This document shows, one piece after another, positions 1 through 8,491 of a stretch of 21,870 nt of DNA (its first letter is position 1; the number at the start of each line of letters is the position of its first letter). Below the pieces are notes generated by a model. It did no database searches. It was not told the origin of the DNA and worked only from the letters and a program-made list of their open reading frames with translations. A program made the translations under genes and the position numbers. The DNA comes from Bacteroidales bacterium. Its GTDB lineage: Bacteria; Bacteroidota; Bacteroidia; Bacteroidales; UBA932. Location: the NCBI GenBank assembly GCA_017509375.1, contig JAFWPT010000213.1, positions 1 through 21,870 of the forward strand. The letters run 5' to 3'.

Positions 1-387
1 CATTCAGACGGCATGGTGCAATGGATCGAAGGGAATCGCGTTCTGATGAACAATTACATCAACACCGATCCAGGCTTCCGCAAAAGGCTGCTGGAGGCCC
101 TTACCCCGCACTTCGTTGTCGATGAATTGGAGTTTAACACCCCGAGACTCAACAAGCTATCATGGGCCTACCTGAACTTCCTTCGCGTAAAAAATACTAT
201 ATTTGTACCCGGTCTGCACACAAAGGAAGACCCGCTGGCCCTGCAGCAGATCCAGCAGTTCTACCCAAACTGCAAAGTCATCCAGGTGCAAGGATGTGAA
301 GAGCTGGCCCGGGATGGCGGCGCTCTCCACTGTGTGACCTGGAATGTCCTGGCCGATGTTTACGAGTGGACCAAAGAAGAAGCATAA
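1..387 (+). CDS. Agmatine deiminase / peptidylarginine deiminase family protein, C-terminal part
   Basis: The frame is open from the first base, so the gene starts outside the window and only its last 128 residues are seen. It begins with HSDG, matching the His-x-Asp active-site motif of the PAD_porph (agmatine deiminase) family, and ends with GGALHCVTWN, the conserved block that carries the nucleophilic Cys (codon at 331-333). These enzymes hydrolyse the guanidinium group of agmatine or of peptidyl-arginine, releasing ammonia. The ATG at 13 is internal and is not the start. Which substrate is used cannot be told from this part; a cytosolic agmatine deiminase is the common case, but Bacteroidota also carry secreted peptidylarginine deiminases. 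The next gene follows closely on the same strand. Confidence 0.85.
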   Translation, partial: HSDGMVQWIEGNRVLMNNYINTDPGFRKRLLEALTPHFVVDELEFNTPRLNKLSWAYLNFLRVKNTIFVPGLHTKEDPLALQQIQQFYPNCKVIQVQGCEELARDGGALHCVTWNVLADVYEWTKEEA

Positions 388-410
388 CTGACAAAAAGAA
401 AGTGTCTGAT

Positions 411-1133
411 ATGATAGACGAGCAATATATAAGGGAACACACCTTGAAGGAGTGCTTGAGCGCATTCAAGGGGGCCGGATGTGGAAGTCTTGACGCCAAG
501 CAATACAATCTCGAGACAGAGTTTCGCGCCCTTGCACAAAAAATGCTCTATGGCGGTTATCTGAAAGTGGGAGACGATTATGAAATCTACATCACCAAGG
601 TGGAATTCTATTATCACGAGGAGGATAAGTCAGATACCCAAATCACCGATCCCGTCGTCTACCACCGCAATGGAAGGTTCCCTGGGCGAGATGTGCCGCC
701 ATTTCCTATCATGACCCTGCATTCCCACTGGTCTGGCTTCGACATTACTTTCGAAGACCCTCAAGGCCATTACCGCGCTTCTGCCTTAATCCGGGAATAT
801 GTTGTCTATGATAACAAACGCAAAGAAGGACCAAGTTTTGTCAAATGGAATTCCAGCGCCGACAGCGGAACCCGGGAGACTGATGCAAAAGGGCAGAGGA
901 TTATGGGCGAATACGAGCCATCCAACACTCCCTTTGTCGATAACCGTTCTTCCTTCCTCCAATATTATCTGAATGGCTTCCAGATGGATGGAACGCCCAA
1001 TCGCATTCGATGGATAGACTTCACGAACCCAGACTACAAAGAGCCGATGAAAGGCATCCGGAAGAATACAGGAGACAAGAAAGAATGGGCATTTCGTCGA
1101 ACTGATGACCTAAAGGAACTAAGGCGACAATGA
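411..1133 (+). CDS. Uncharacterised protein, weakly like DNA-3-methyladenine glycosylase
   Basis: This is a 240-residue protein with no signal peptide or membrane segment. The ATG at 411 is chosen because it follows the upstream gene without overlap and has a purine-rich stretch just before it; in-frame GTG codons at 366 and 402 are alternatives. The middle part reads YEIYITKVEFYYHEEDK, then VVYHRNGRFP, a histidine pair in LHSHWSGFDITFE, and RASALIREYVVYD. The order of an ITxVExY element, a histidine-rich segment and an RASxLIR element recalls the methylpurine-DNA glycosylase fold, but the match is remembered by eye and is weak. The C-terminal third is basic and charged. It probably shares a transcript with the deiminase gene 23 bases upstream. 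I would call it hypothetical. Confidence 0.75.
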   Translation: MIDEQYIREHTLKECLSAFKGAGCGSLDAKQYNLETEFRALAQKMLYGGYLKVGDDYEIYITKVEFYYHEEDKSDTQITDPVVYHRNGRFPGRDVPPFPIMTLHSHWSGFDITFEDPQGHYRASALIREYVVYDNKRKEGPSFVKWNSSADSGTRETDAKGQRIMGEYEPSNTPFVDNRSSFLQYYLNGFQMDGTPNRIRWIDFTNPDYKEPMKGIRKNTGDKKEWAFRRTDDLKELRRQ

Positions 1134-1164
1134 TTAAGTAATTACGCAGTTTGCGGAATTCTAT

Positions 1165-1434
1165 TTATAAGCCGATTATAATGGGGCCGATGGTTCCCAG
1201 CTTCAGCTTCAGCGTCTTGCGGATGCGGATTGCCTTGTGGAAGTAGAAAGCCTGCGGTAATCTTTTACTGATTCCTCGGACCAGAAAGAGAAATCTTGGT
1301 CCAGATAGCAATAAAAAGCTTGCTTCCGGGACCACTTGTGCATTTTCCGGTCCCGCTTAACCCCATCCCAATCATAAACTTCCCTGCAGCACACGGAATA
1401 GCCGCAGAAAACACGCTGTACGGCTGTCAGACAA
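1165..1434 (-). pseudogene. Possible frameshifted gene remnant
   Basis: The roughly 300 bases between the two flanking genes contain no intact gene. On the minus strand an open frame running from the end of the dipeptidase gene to 1209 reads plausibly as protein (REVYDWDGVKRDRKMHKW, QAFYCYLDQDFSFW). Near 1240 the sense-like reading moves to another frame (QAFYFHKAIRIRKTLKLK, then GTIGPIIIGL) and stops at 1165. A single frameshift would join the two into one aromatic-rich, basic C-terminus of about 85 residues. No family is recognised and it may be chance. Confidence 0.2.
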
Positions 1435-3162
1435 TCATTTCTGCTCCAGCACGGGGCCGTTGTCGCGGACGACGGCGTCTTTCCAGCGTTGGTTGTAACC
1501 GTGATACTTGAGGCCTTTGGGGATGCCTTCGGAGTATGGTGAATGGACGAAGCTGCCGTCGGCGTCCTGGGCTTTTTCGTTGCCGTCGATGAACTTTACG
1601 AGCAGGGTCTGCTCCAGCTCCACCCACTTGCCGAACTGCTCCTGGGCGGTGTTCACGGAGAAGCGGGTGAGTTCCTTCACCACCTTTCGCACGGCTGCGC
1701 GCCTGCCGGGTTTGCGTCCGTTGCCGTTGTATATCTTGAGCAGGCGGGCATCCAGCTCCGGCACGGCTTCGTTCATCATCCGGTTCTCGAACGCGTCGAT
1801 GCGTTCACGCACGTAAGGCTCCATGGCGTCGTACATGCGGTAGCAGGAGTTCGTGACGCGGTTGTTGATCCAGAACTGGGCGTCGGGACTGTAGTGAAGC
1901 AGGTCTCCGTTGCCTTCGCGCAGACAGTCGGGGACCATCTTGGTGTTGGCGTAAACTGGTGTGAGATAAGAGGTTGCAGCATCGTCGCAACCAAACCACA
2001 TAAGAGCCCCAATGGTGTCGGGCAGCCAGCCGCGGGCCTGGGCTACGAACCAGAAACCGGTCTGCTGGGTGGCGATGGCGCGCTCGTTAATATAGGTCTT
2101 GCCGTCAGACGTAAAGCTCATGGGCCTCCAGCGGTAGGGGCAGGCGTTGCCGCCGGCGCCAATATCCACCCGCAGGTCCATAGGCGTGCCTTCGTAGTGG
2201 TCCCGCATCACGTCCGCTACGTCCTTCACGCTGATTTTGCGGGACGGCTTCACGAACAGGGGCATCTCGCCGCTGAGGTCGTAGCCCATGGCGTAGTCCT
2301 GCCAGTCCGATGCGGGGCGCGTAACAAGTTCTCCGTCAGCTTCATAGGTGAACTGTCCGTCGCACAGGATGTTGAAGGCAGACCAGGCGCGGGCGTCGCA
2401 TCCCCTGGCACCGCCGAAGTCCAGCGGGTTATAGGCGTCGCGGAAGCTGAAGTCGGCATCGGGGCCATCATACCATCCCATCTGCCTGGCGTAGGAAATA
2501 ACGTCCGGAGCAAACAGGCAGTTTTCCGGGTCGTCCTGGGGAAAACGGGTGATGCGGCACTGGTTGGCGTGGGCGCAGATGTATCCGTCCGGAATGCGGC
2601 GGGCAACCCATACTATACCCTTGTTGCCTCCGGAGCCCTTGCCCACGAGGTCCATCACCCAGGCCTCTTCCGGGTCGGCTATGCTGAAGGACTCGCCCTC
2701 CGACGGGTAGCCGTATTCGTTGGCGAGGGCCACAATTGTCTGTATGGCTTCACGGGCGGTACGGGCCCTTTGCAGGGTTACGTAAATTAGTGAACCATAG
2801 TCCATTATGCCGGTGGTGTCGGCCTGCTCCTCACGTCCGCCCCAGGTGGTCTCGCCTATGATGAGCTGGTGCTCGTTCATGTTGCCGAGCGTCTGGAAGC
2901 TGTGCTCCACCTGGCTGATCCGGCCCAGCGGCTTGTTGGAGTCCCAGTCGCGAATGTCGAGCCAGGAGCCTTTGGCCCACTTGGCCGCCGGCCGGAAGTA
3001 GAGCTCGCCGAACAGGAGATGGGAGTCGGCCGCATAGGACACCATGCACGAACCGTCTGCGCTGGCGCCTTTAGTGATGATTACGTTGGTGCAGGCATCT
3101 GCCTTTGGAGAAAGAGCTATCGCGGCTGCACAGAGGGCGATGGCGAGGACCTGTCGTTTCAT
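1435..3162 (-). CDS. Secreted peptidase family C69 dipeptidase
   Basis: The 575-residue product starts with a signal peptide whose end, KADA, directly precedes Cys24 followed by TNVIITKGAS. In C69 (PepD-type, N-terminal nucleophile fold) enzymes this Cys becomes the new N-terminus and attacks the peptide bond, so signal cleavage and activation coincide. Further family hallmarks are YAADSH, the stretch GETTWGGRE near residue 105, the ESFSIADPEEAWVMDL block near 160, and RRIPDGYICAHANQCRI near 190. The length fits the long secreted Bacteroidota members. The expected role is cleavage of dipeptides in the periplasm. It is the second gene of an operon: its ATG overlaps the stop of the oxidoreductase gene by 4 bases (ATGA), suggesting translational coupling. 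Confidence 0.93.
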   Translation of the reverse strand: MKRQVLAIALCAAAIALSPKADACTNVIITKGASADGSCMVSYAADSHLLFGELYFRPAAKWAKGSWLDIRDWDSNKPLGRISQVEHSFQTLGNMNEHQLIIGETTWGGREEQADTTGIMDYGSLIYVTLQRARTAREAIQTIVALANEYGYPSEGESFSIADPEEAWVMDLVGKGSGGNKGIVWVARRIPDGYICAHANQCRITRFPQDDPENCLFAPDVISYARQMGWYDGPDADFSFRDAYNPLDFGGARGCDARAWSAFNILCDGQFTYEADGELVTRPASDWQDYAMGYDLSGEMPLFVKPSRKISVKDVADVMRDHYEGTPMDLRVDIGAGGNACPYRWRPMSFTSDGKTYINERAIATQQTGFWFVAQARGWLPDTIGALMWFGCDDAATSYLTPVYANTKMVPDCLREGNGDLLHYSPDAQFWINNRVTNSCYRMYDAMEPYVRERIDAFENRMMNEAVPELDARLLKIYNGNGRKPGRRAAVRKVVKELTRFSVNTAQEQFGKWVELEQTLLVKFIDGNEKAQDADGSFVHSPYSEGIPKGLKYHGYNQRWKDAVVRDNGPVLEQK

Positions 3163-4580
3163 ACTTTTTCTTTTTTGCCGCTGCGACGGCTGCGTTCTGC
3201 AGCGAAGCCCATCACATGGCTTTCAATGGATACGTCTATGGTGCTGGATAGTTTGCTGGCGTCCTGGGAAGCTACGGCTTCTACGAAATCGCGGGCGAGG
3301 GCCAGGTCTCCTCCGCCGTGGCCGGCACCCTTGTACTCGGGAATATCGCTGACTTTCTTGTTCCAAACCTTGGGCGTACGGGTGCGGAAATCCCACAGCG
3401 TGAAGGTCGAGCCGTCTCCTTCGATATACCCGGTGGTGCCCATGATACGGGTGCGGCGGCCGCCGTAGGGCGCAAACGCCTCCATGGAGAAGGCGGCAGT
3501 CTGGCCACCTTCGAACACCATTTCAGACACGTAGTGGTCCGGCTGGTCGTTGTCGCAATGATAGACGCAGCGGGCGTAGCTGTCGTAAGGAGGTGTGAGC
3601 AGGCGCTGCATGATGAAGTCGGAATCCTTGTTGCCGTCGAGGTCGAACACGTTCAGGTGCCACTTCTTGCGGGTGTAGATGTCGATGGCGGAATACGGGC
3701 AGGTGCTCTCATGCGGGCAGCCGTCGGTGCACTTGAGCGGTGCGCCTTCGGGGGCGTTTTCCGGTTTGAACAAGTGCAGGGAGCCGTCGGCTACTATACT
3801 CTTGCAGGGGGAGTCGATGATCCAGCGGAGTATATCCAGGTCGTGGCAAGACTTGGCAAGGATAATGGGCGTGGTCTGCTTGGAGCTGCGCCAGTTGCCC
3901 CGGACGTATGAGTGGGCCATGTGGGCGTACTGGATGGGCTCCATGTGCTGTATGCTCACCAGTTCGCCGATGGCGCCGCTGTGAACCAGTTCGCGCAGGG
4001 CTATGAAATACGGCGCGTAGCGCAGCACGTGGCATACCGCCACTATTCTGTGGTACTTGTGAGCCTGGGCGAGAATAGCCTTGCACTCCTTTTCGGTCTG
4101 GGCTACCGGCTTTTCCAGCAGCACGTCGTAACCCATGGAAAGGGCCTTCATGCAGGGAGCGTAATGGAGATCGTCCGGAGTGGAAATCACTACCGCATCG
4201 GCGAATTTGGGTACCTTGAACACTTCGCTCCAGTCGCCGAAACGATGCTCCGGGGCAACGTTGTGCTTGTCTGAAAGCTTGCGGCAGCGGTGTTCCAGAA
4301 TATCCGATACACCCACTATTTTCATACCTTCGGGAAACTTCGCGGCATAACCGGCGTACACGTTTCCACGGCTCCCGGCACCTATGACAATGGCCGTAAC
4401 AGGCTTGTCAACATTAGGCTTGAGAGACCTTATTGGAAGGGTCAAGTCGTTGAGGGACAGGTTTTTTGCATCGTCAGGACTGAGCAGGCCCTTTCCGGGG
4501 ACCGCAGCAACTGCGGGAAGGCCGACGGCAGCTCCGGCAGTCAGGGCTCCAATTGACTTGAGAAAATCTCGGCGTATCAT
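3159..4580 (-). CDS. Gfo/Idh/MocA family oxidoreductase with Tat signal
   Basis: The 473-residue protein begins MIRRDFLKSIGALTAG, a twin-arginine signal, so it is exported folded with its cofactor. The Rossmann motif GAGSRG is near residue 67, the EKP motif (LLEKPVA) near 155, and the CHDLDILRW segment near 245 holds the expected catalytic histidine. Family members bind NAD(P) and oxidise or reduce sugar-like substrates or act on glycosidic linkages by a redox mechanism; the substrate here is unknown. A Cys/His group, CTDGCPHESTCP (residues 284-295), could bind a metal. A GTG at 4598 would add six residues, but a -7 promoter box overlaps it, so the ATG at 4580 is preferred. It is co-transcribed with the C69 dipeptidase. 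Confidence 0.92.
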   Translation of the reverse strand: MIRRDFLKSIGALTAGAAVGLPAVAAVPGKGLLSPDDAKNLSLNDLTLPIRSLKPNVDKPVTAIVIGAGSRGNVYAGYAAKFPEGMKIVGVSDILEHRCRKLSDKHNVAPEHRFGDWSEVFKVPKFADAVVISTPDDLHYAPCMKALSMGYDVLLEKPVAQTEKECKAILAQAHKYHRIVAVCHVLRYAPYFIALRELVHSGAIGELVSIQHMEPIQYAHMAHSYVRGNWRSSKQTTPIILAKSCHDLDILRWIIDSPCKSIVADGSLHLFKPENAPEGAPLKCTDGCPHESTCPYSAIDIYTRKKWHLNVFDLDGNKDSDFIMQRLLTPPYDSYARCVYHCDNDQPDHYVSEMVFEGGQTAAFSMEAFAPYGGRRTRIMGTTGYIEGDGSTFTLWDFRTRTPKVWNKKVSDIPEYKGAGHGGGDLALARDFVEAVASQDASKLSSTIDVSIESHVMGFAAERSRRSGKKEKV

Positions 4581-4597
4581 GGCATTTATAGTTTTCA

Positions 4598-4630
4598 CAA
4601 AAATAATTAAATTTTTTTGTTGTTATCAAA
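4598..4630 (-). promoter_or_regulatory. Bacteroidota-type promoter for the oxidoreductase-dipeptidase operon
   Basis: Read on the minus strand, TTTG (4630-4627) is followed after exactly 21 bases by TATTTTTG (4605-4598), matching the Bacteroidota consensus TTTG-N19-21-TAnnTTTG. Transcription would begin near 4591, about 10 bases before the ATG at 4580. It interleaves with the tRNA promoter on the other strand. Confidence 0.6.
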
Positions 4631-4646
4631 AACTGTTGTATATTTG
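4616..4646 (+). promoter_or_regulatory. Promoter of the tRNA-Gly gene
   Basis: TTTG (4616-4619) and TATATTTG (4639-4646) are separated by 19 bases, the Bacteroidota housekeeping consensus. The predicted start lies about 5 bases before the first base of the mature tRNA, so the 5' leader removed by RNase P would be very short. Confidence 0.75.
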
Positions 4647-4657
4647 CAGTCCCGAAC

Positions 4658-4733
4658 GCGGAAATAGCTCAGTTGGTAGAGCGCAACCTTGCCAAGGTTG
4701 AGGTCGCGGGTCCGAATCCCGTTTTCCGCTCCA
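4658..4733 (+). tRNA. tRNA-Gly (anticodon GCC)
   Basis: A 76-base cloverleaf can be folded. The acceptor stem is GCGGAAA with TTTCCGC (4723-4729). The D arm contains GCTCAGTTGGTAGAGC. The anticodon stem is CAACC/GGTTG around the loop TTGCCAA, giving anticodon GCC, which reads GGC and GGU. The T arm is CGGGTCCGAATCCCG, with GTCCGAATC standing for the usual GTTCGAATC. The discriminator base is T and the CCA end is encoded (4731-4733). It is a single-gene unit with its own promoter and terminator. Confidence 0.97.
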
Positions 4734-4743
4734 AGTTGAATAG

Positions 4744-4773
4744 TGGCTGCCTTTTTCAAGCAGCCATTTTTTA
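4744..4773 (+). terminator. Intrinsic terminator of the tRNA-Gly gene
   Basis: TGGCTGC (4744-4750) pairs perfectly with GCAGCCA (4760-4766) over a 9-base loop and is followed directly by a run of six T. It lies 10 bases after the encoded CCA. Confidence 0.85.
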
Positions 4774-4783
4774 TTAATACGCT

Positions 4784-4927
4784 ATGATTCAAACAAAAGA
4801 CCCATCCGGGAACCGTCCATACGTCATCCCAGATGCTTGTGAATGCAGTGAAGAGCTGCAGTATTGTCTCATGAATGCCTCGGGCGGAATTGATCCGGTC
4901 ACCGAGGACCCATGGTCGGATTTATAA
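4784..4927 (+). CDS. Small acidic protein upstream of a lipoprotein gene
   Basis: A 47-codon frame starting MIQTKDPSGNRPYVIPDA and ending GGIDPVTEDPWSDL. It lacks a signal peptide, has three cysteines in its middle (CEC and YC), and has an acidic tail with a tryptophan. Its stop is 11 bases before the ATG of the lipoprotein gene. The second lipoprotein gene of the window (9117) is preceded by a similar small frame at nearly the same distance, which supports both being real. Bacteroidota genomes carry many unnamed small proteins of the form Y-x-x-P, then a Glu-rich middle, a short Leu/Ile/Cys patch and a Ser/Gly acidic tail. The function is unknown. Confidence 0.55.
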   Translation: MIQTKDPSGNRPYVIPDACECSEELQYCLMNASGGIDPVTEDPWSDL

Positions 4928-4938
4928 TTCAGAAAGCT

Positions 4939-6642
4939 ATGGAAAAGACAATCAGAATAATCCCGGCAATAGCGCTTGGCTTTATCGCTGCCGCGCTTTC
5001 TACTTCCTGTATCAGCGAACGTCAGGAAGTTTCCCGTTCAGAACACAATTACGGCACCCACACGGTCCTGTTCAATATTTGTGACGTTAATACCAGGGCC
5101 ACGCTGGGCCCGGCGGAGGAAGGAGTTTATCCTACGCTTTGGACCAGCAACGACGCCGCGGTCAAGCTTGCCTTGAATTATACCGAGGCGGCGGAAGCGG
5201 TTGTGGTGCCCTCGGAAGATTTCCGCACTGCGAGTTTTACCGCGGATATAGTGGATAACGGCGAGGCCCCGTACACCTTCTACGCGGTGAGCCCGGCCTC
5301 TGCGGCCAAGGCCCTCAGTCCCAGCAGGGAAGCGTGGAGCATCACCATCCCGTCGGTGCAGACTCCGCTCGCCGCATCCGTGGACGAATCCGCAATGCTC
5401 CTGGCGGCGGCCAGCGTTCCCACGGACCAGCTTCCCACCAGCGTGGATCTGCATTTCCACCACCTTACGGCATACGGCCGCATGTCGTTCAAGAACCTCA
5501 ATCTCCGTGACGCCGTGGTGTCACGGGTAGAAATCACCGCCACCACGCCTTTCGTAGGCAACTGGTACTGGGATTGCAGCGATGAGCACGGATTAACGGA
5601 CAACGGCGCTTCCTCCACCCTCACGCTCAAGACTTCCGGCGTTACGGACATCTGGTTCGCCTGCGCTCCCGTGGACATGTCGGGCCAGATGGCGGTGTTT
5701 ACCGTCTATACCGACAAGGGCGCCTTCGTGAAGGAGGTGGAGTTCCCCGAAGGCCGCAAGTTCAACGCCGGCCGGGTGGCTGCTTTCGGGGTTGATATGA
5801 AAGGAATAGAACCGGTGGCCGGCGGCTCGGGCGACTATGTGCTCGTGACCAACGAGTCTGAACTCTGCGACGGAGACGAGCTGCTCATTCTCAACGCGGA
5901 CGAAACCTATGCGCTCAGTACGAACCAGAAGTCGAACAACAGGGGTGCAGTAGCTGCCAGCGTAAGCAACCATGTAGTGGTCACCGTGCCCGAAGAGGCT
6001 CAGGTAATCACCCTTAAATCAGGAACTTCCGCCGGAACGTGGACCTTGAATACAGGCATCGGATACCTGGCCAACGTGAACGGTAGCAAGAACAAGCTGG
6101 TGACTGTAACCACTTTGTCCAAGAACGCAACCTGGACCATTTCCGTCGCATCTTCCGGAGAAGCCTCGATAGAGGCCGGAGACGGAGAGAGAAATAAGTT
6201 GCGCTTCAATCCCAACAACGGCTCTCCGCTTTTCGCATGTTATTCCAGCGGACAGGAAGCAGTGGCCATCTTCCGCAAAGCAGCGGCTTCGGCCTCTCCG
6301 GCAGAAGAAGACCCGGTGACGGCCAACAGCCTGTTCGGAATATATCAAGGTGCCGACCAGAGGACTTACGAAGCCGGAAAAGACCAGTACGTCCGCAGTT
6401 ATTCTTCCAAGGGAATCCAGACCTTTACGATTGTGGATCCTCAGGCAAAAGAGCAGCTGGAAATCAGCGGATACAAGAAGGATTACGTGAAAGGCGATGC
6501 CGTAACCGTGACCGTCAACTGGAGAAAGGGCAAAACCCGTATCATTAGCGGAAAAACCTATCAGGTGAAGGTGGTCAAGGAAGAAGGGCCCGTGGTATGG
6601 CTCGGCAATGGCAGAGGCGATGGTTTCATCATTAAAAAGTAA
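4939..6642 (+). CDS. Fimbrillin-like multi-domain lipoprotein
   Basis: The 567-residue product begins MEKTIRIIPAIALGFIAAAL and has a lipobox ending at Cys24 (ALSTSC), so it is a lipid-anchored outer-membrane or surface protein. An ATG at 4912 would put nine residues before the signal and overlap the small upstream gene; the ATG at 4939 is preferred. Residues 45-290 (from TRATLGPA and a W-x-x-N-D-A segment, ending RKFNAGRVAAFGVDM) follow the Mfa-like/fimbrillin-like domain pattern. Residues 299-447, starting YVLVTNESELCDGDELLIL, are a beta-rich module seen attached to various Bacteroidota surface proteins. Residues 460-567 form a third Thr/Val-rich beta module ending WLGNGRGDGFIIKK. The M6 protease gene starts 6 bases after its stop, so the two are surely co-transcribed. 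Confidence 0.85.
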   Translation: MEKTIRIIPAIALGFIAAALSTSCISERQEVSRSEHNYGTHTVLFNICDVNTRATLGPAEEGVYPTLWTSNDAAVKLALNYTEAAEAVVVPSEDFRTASFTADIVDNGEAPYTFYAVSPASAAKALSPSREAWSITIPSVQTPLAASVDESAMLLAAASVPTDQLPTSVDLHFHHLTAYGRMSFKNLNLRDAVVSRVEITATTPFVGNWYWDCSDEHGLTDNGASSTLTLKTSGVTDIWFACAPVDMSGQMAVFTVYTDKGAFVKEVEFPEGRKFNAGRVAAFGVDMKGIEPVAGGSGDYVLVTNESELCDGDELLILNADETYALSTNQKSNNRGAVAASVSNHVVVTVPEEAQVITLKSGTSAGTWTLNTGIGYLANVNGSKNKLVTVTTLSKNATWTISVASSGEASIEAGDGERNKLRFNPNNGSPLFACYSSGQEAVAIFRKAAASASPAEEDPVTANSLFGIYQGADQRTYEAGKDQYVRSYSSKGIQTFTIVDPQAKEQLEISGYKKDYVKGDAVTVTVNWRKGKTRIISGKTYQVKVVKEEGPVVWLGNGRGDGFIIKK

Positions 6643-6648
6643 GGCGGC

Positions 6649-8445
6649 ATGAAAAGGATAATAGCATCATTAGCAGTAGCATTGATTTGTTTTTCAGCGC
6701 TTTCGGTACCGGCAAAGCGCGGACTGGTCAAGTTCACCCAGCCCGACGGCACCGTAATTTTCCTTCAGAAGCACGGTGACGAATTCTGCCATTGGGTGAC
6801 CGATTCCTCCGGGCAGGTGGTTGAAAAAGGCAGCGACGGATTCTGGCGTCCGGCAGGCGACAGTTCTATGCTGAGCCGCCGTCGTGCGGCCGCCATAGCC
6901 AAGCGCAGTGCCCGTAACCGCAGTTACAGGGCTGGTCAGCACGTAGCCTTGGGACAGAAGCGTTTTCTGGTGATACTTGTAGAGTTTCAGGACGTACAAT
7001 TTGCCAGCGGTACTGTCAGGCAGGACTTCCACGACATGATGAACCAGTCAGGCTACAGTGCCAACGGCGCCACCGGTTCGGCAAAGGATTACTATTACGA
7101 CAACTCCCACGGCCTATTCGAGCCGGTTTTCGATGTGTACGGTCCTGTAAAACTGGATAACAACGTGGCTTATTATGGCGGCAACGATTCTTCCGGTGAC
7201 GACTTGCGGCCGGAGCAGGCTGTGAAGCAGGCTTGCCAGAAACTCGATGAACAGATAGACTTTTCCCACTACGACAACGACAATGACGGGGAAGTTGACC
7301 TGGTTTTTATGTACTACGCGGGCTTCGGTGAGGCTGATTATGGCGACGAAGACACCATCTGGCCGCACCAATGGGAATTGTCATACGGCGGTGCCAGCAT
7401 TAATCTGGACGGAAAGAAAGTGGATAAATATGCCTGCACCAACGAGCTCGTAAAGGATGCGGCAGATAACGACTGCATGTGCGGCGTGGGTACTTCCTGC
7501 CACGAATTCGGCCATGCCATGGGCCTCCCGGATTTTTATGATGTGGATTACGACACCAACGGATATTGTATGGCTATGTTCGACTATTCCATCATGTGCG
7601 GCGGCTCGTACAACAACGGCGGCAAGACTCCCCCGTATTTCACCATAGAGGAGCGCATCTTGCTCGGATGGCTGGACGAAAGCGCGCTGCGGGAATTTAC
7701 CGGTTCCGGACAGCTTACCCTTACGAGCGTCGATGATAACGTGGCGTACTTTACCCGTACCGACCAGGATGGTGAGTATTTCGTGTACGAATGTCGCGGA
7801 CAGAACGGCTGGGATGCGCATCTTCCCGCATTCGGACTGGTCGTGACGCATGTTGACAAATCTTCCCGCACAGTGACAATCTCCGGCAAGTCCTACACGG
7901 CAAAGTCGCTTTGGGACAACTGGACAAGCTCGAACAGCCTTAATGCGAGCGGTTCTCACCCATGCTGCTATGTGGTGCCCGCGGCCGGCCAGACAGACCT
8001 GAAGTTCGGCTATATGTACTTCCCCGAGTATGAGGGTTATTACTTCAATAGTTCCTACAACCCCAAGATTCCGTTCCCGGGCTCTTCCAAGGTAAGCGAT
8101 TATTCTGCGGTAAGCTGGAACGGCGTCACTTCGGATGTAAGTCTTTCCGGCATATCGTATGCGAACAATCAGGTAAGTTTCTATGTGAAGGTACTTTCCG
8201 ATGATATAGATTACAATGTGATAGACAACCCCGGCAACGGAGTTTATACGGCAGGAGACAACTTCGAGCTCAAGCTTATAGGTTCTGAAACCAGCCCGGC
8301 TTCTTCCGTGGCGTGGTACTTCGACGATGAGCCGGTTTCCGGGCCGTCAGTACGCCTGCGTGCAGGCAACCATACTGTAGAAGCCGTGGTTACCCTCGGC
8401 TCGGGGGAGACCCGGACAGTCACGCTTGAAATAACAGTTCAGTAA
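6649..8445 (+). CDS. Secreted M6 family metalloprotease
   Basis: The 598-residue protein has a Sec signal (to about residue 22) and a propeptide-like segment rich in Arg/Lys (RRRAAAIAKRSARN, 77-90) that could be a processing site. The catalytic core carries HEFGHAMGLPDFYD (residues 285-298), the full zincin signature of family M6 (immune inhibitor A-like), and the upstream calcium-type loop HYDNDNDGEVD (207-217) followed by LVFMYYAGFGE, also typical of M6. The last 70 residues form a PKD/Ig-like module (AWYFDDEPVSGPSVRL). All metal-binding residues are present, so it should be active outside the cytoplasm. It follows the lipoprotein gene by 6 bases. Its targets are unknown; substrate degradation or processing of neighbouring surface proteins are both possible. 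Confidence 0.93.
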   Translation: MKRIIASLAVALICFSALSVPAKRGLVKFTQPDGTVIFLQKHGDEFCHWVTDSSGQVVEKGSDGFWRPAGDSSMLSRRRAAAIAKRSARNRSYRAGQHVALGQKRFLVILVEFQDVQFASGTVRQDFHDMMNQSGYSANGATGSAKDYYYDNSHGLFEPVFDVYGPVKLDNNVAYYGGNDSSGDDLRPEQAVKQACQKLDEQIDFSHYDNDNDGEVDLVFMYYAGFGEADYGDEDTIWPHQWELSYGGASINLDGKKVDKYACTNELVKDAADNDCMCGVGTSCHEFGHAMGLPDFYDVDYDTNGYCMAMFDYSIMCGGSYNNGGKTPPYFTIEERILLGWLDESALREFTGSGQLTLTSVDDNVAYFTRTDQDGEYFVYECRGQNGWDAHLPAFGLVVTHVDKSSRTVTISGKSYTAKSLWDNWTSSNSLNASGSHPCCYVVPAAGQTDLKFGYMYFPEYEGYYFNSSYNPKIPFPGSSKVSDYSAVSWNGVTSDVSLSGISYANNQVSFYVKVLSDDIDYNVIDNPGNGVYTAGDNFELKLIGSETSPASSVAWYFDDEPVSGPSVRLRAGNHTVEAVVTLGSGETRTVTLEITVQ

Positions 8446-8454
8446 GCCTGGATA

Positions 8455-8483
8455 TTGAAATATCATCTTTTTCATTAACTTTG
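8455..8483 (+). promoter_or_regulatory. Promoter with almost no leader
   Basis: TAACTTTG at 8476-8483 matches TAnnTTTG; a TTG at 8455-8457 lies 18 bases before it. The expected transcription start is only a few bases from the ATG at 8492, giving a nearly leaderless mRNA. Confidence 0.5.
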
Positions 8484-8491
8484 CTGATTGT

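Noticed and set aside
1150..1163. 14-base word TTTGCGGAATTCTA shared with 12278-12291, and a near match at 21078
   Set aside because: One such match is expected by chance in a window of this size, and the surroundings are unlike.
1543..2790. 415-residue plus-strand frame
   Set aside because: It lies wholly antisense to the C69 dipeptidase, which has a signal, active site and family motifs; the frame is a GC-rich shadow.
4607..4792. 61-residue minus-strand frame with a GIRTRDLNLG segment
   Set aside because: It is the antisense reading of the tRNA-Gly gene, a well-known false protein.
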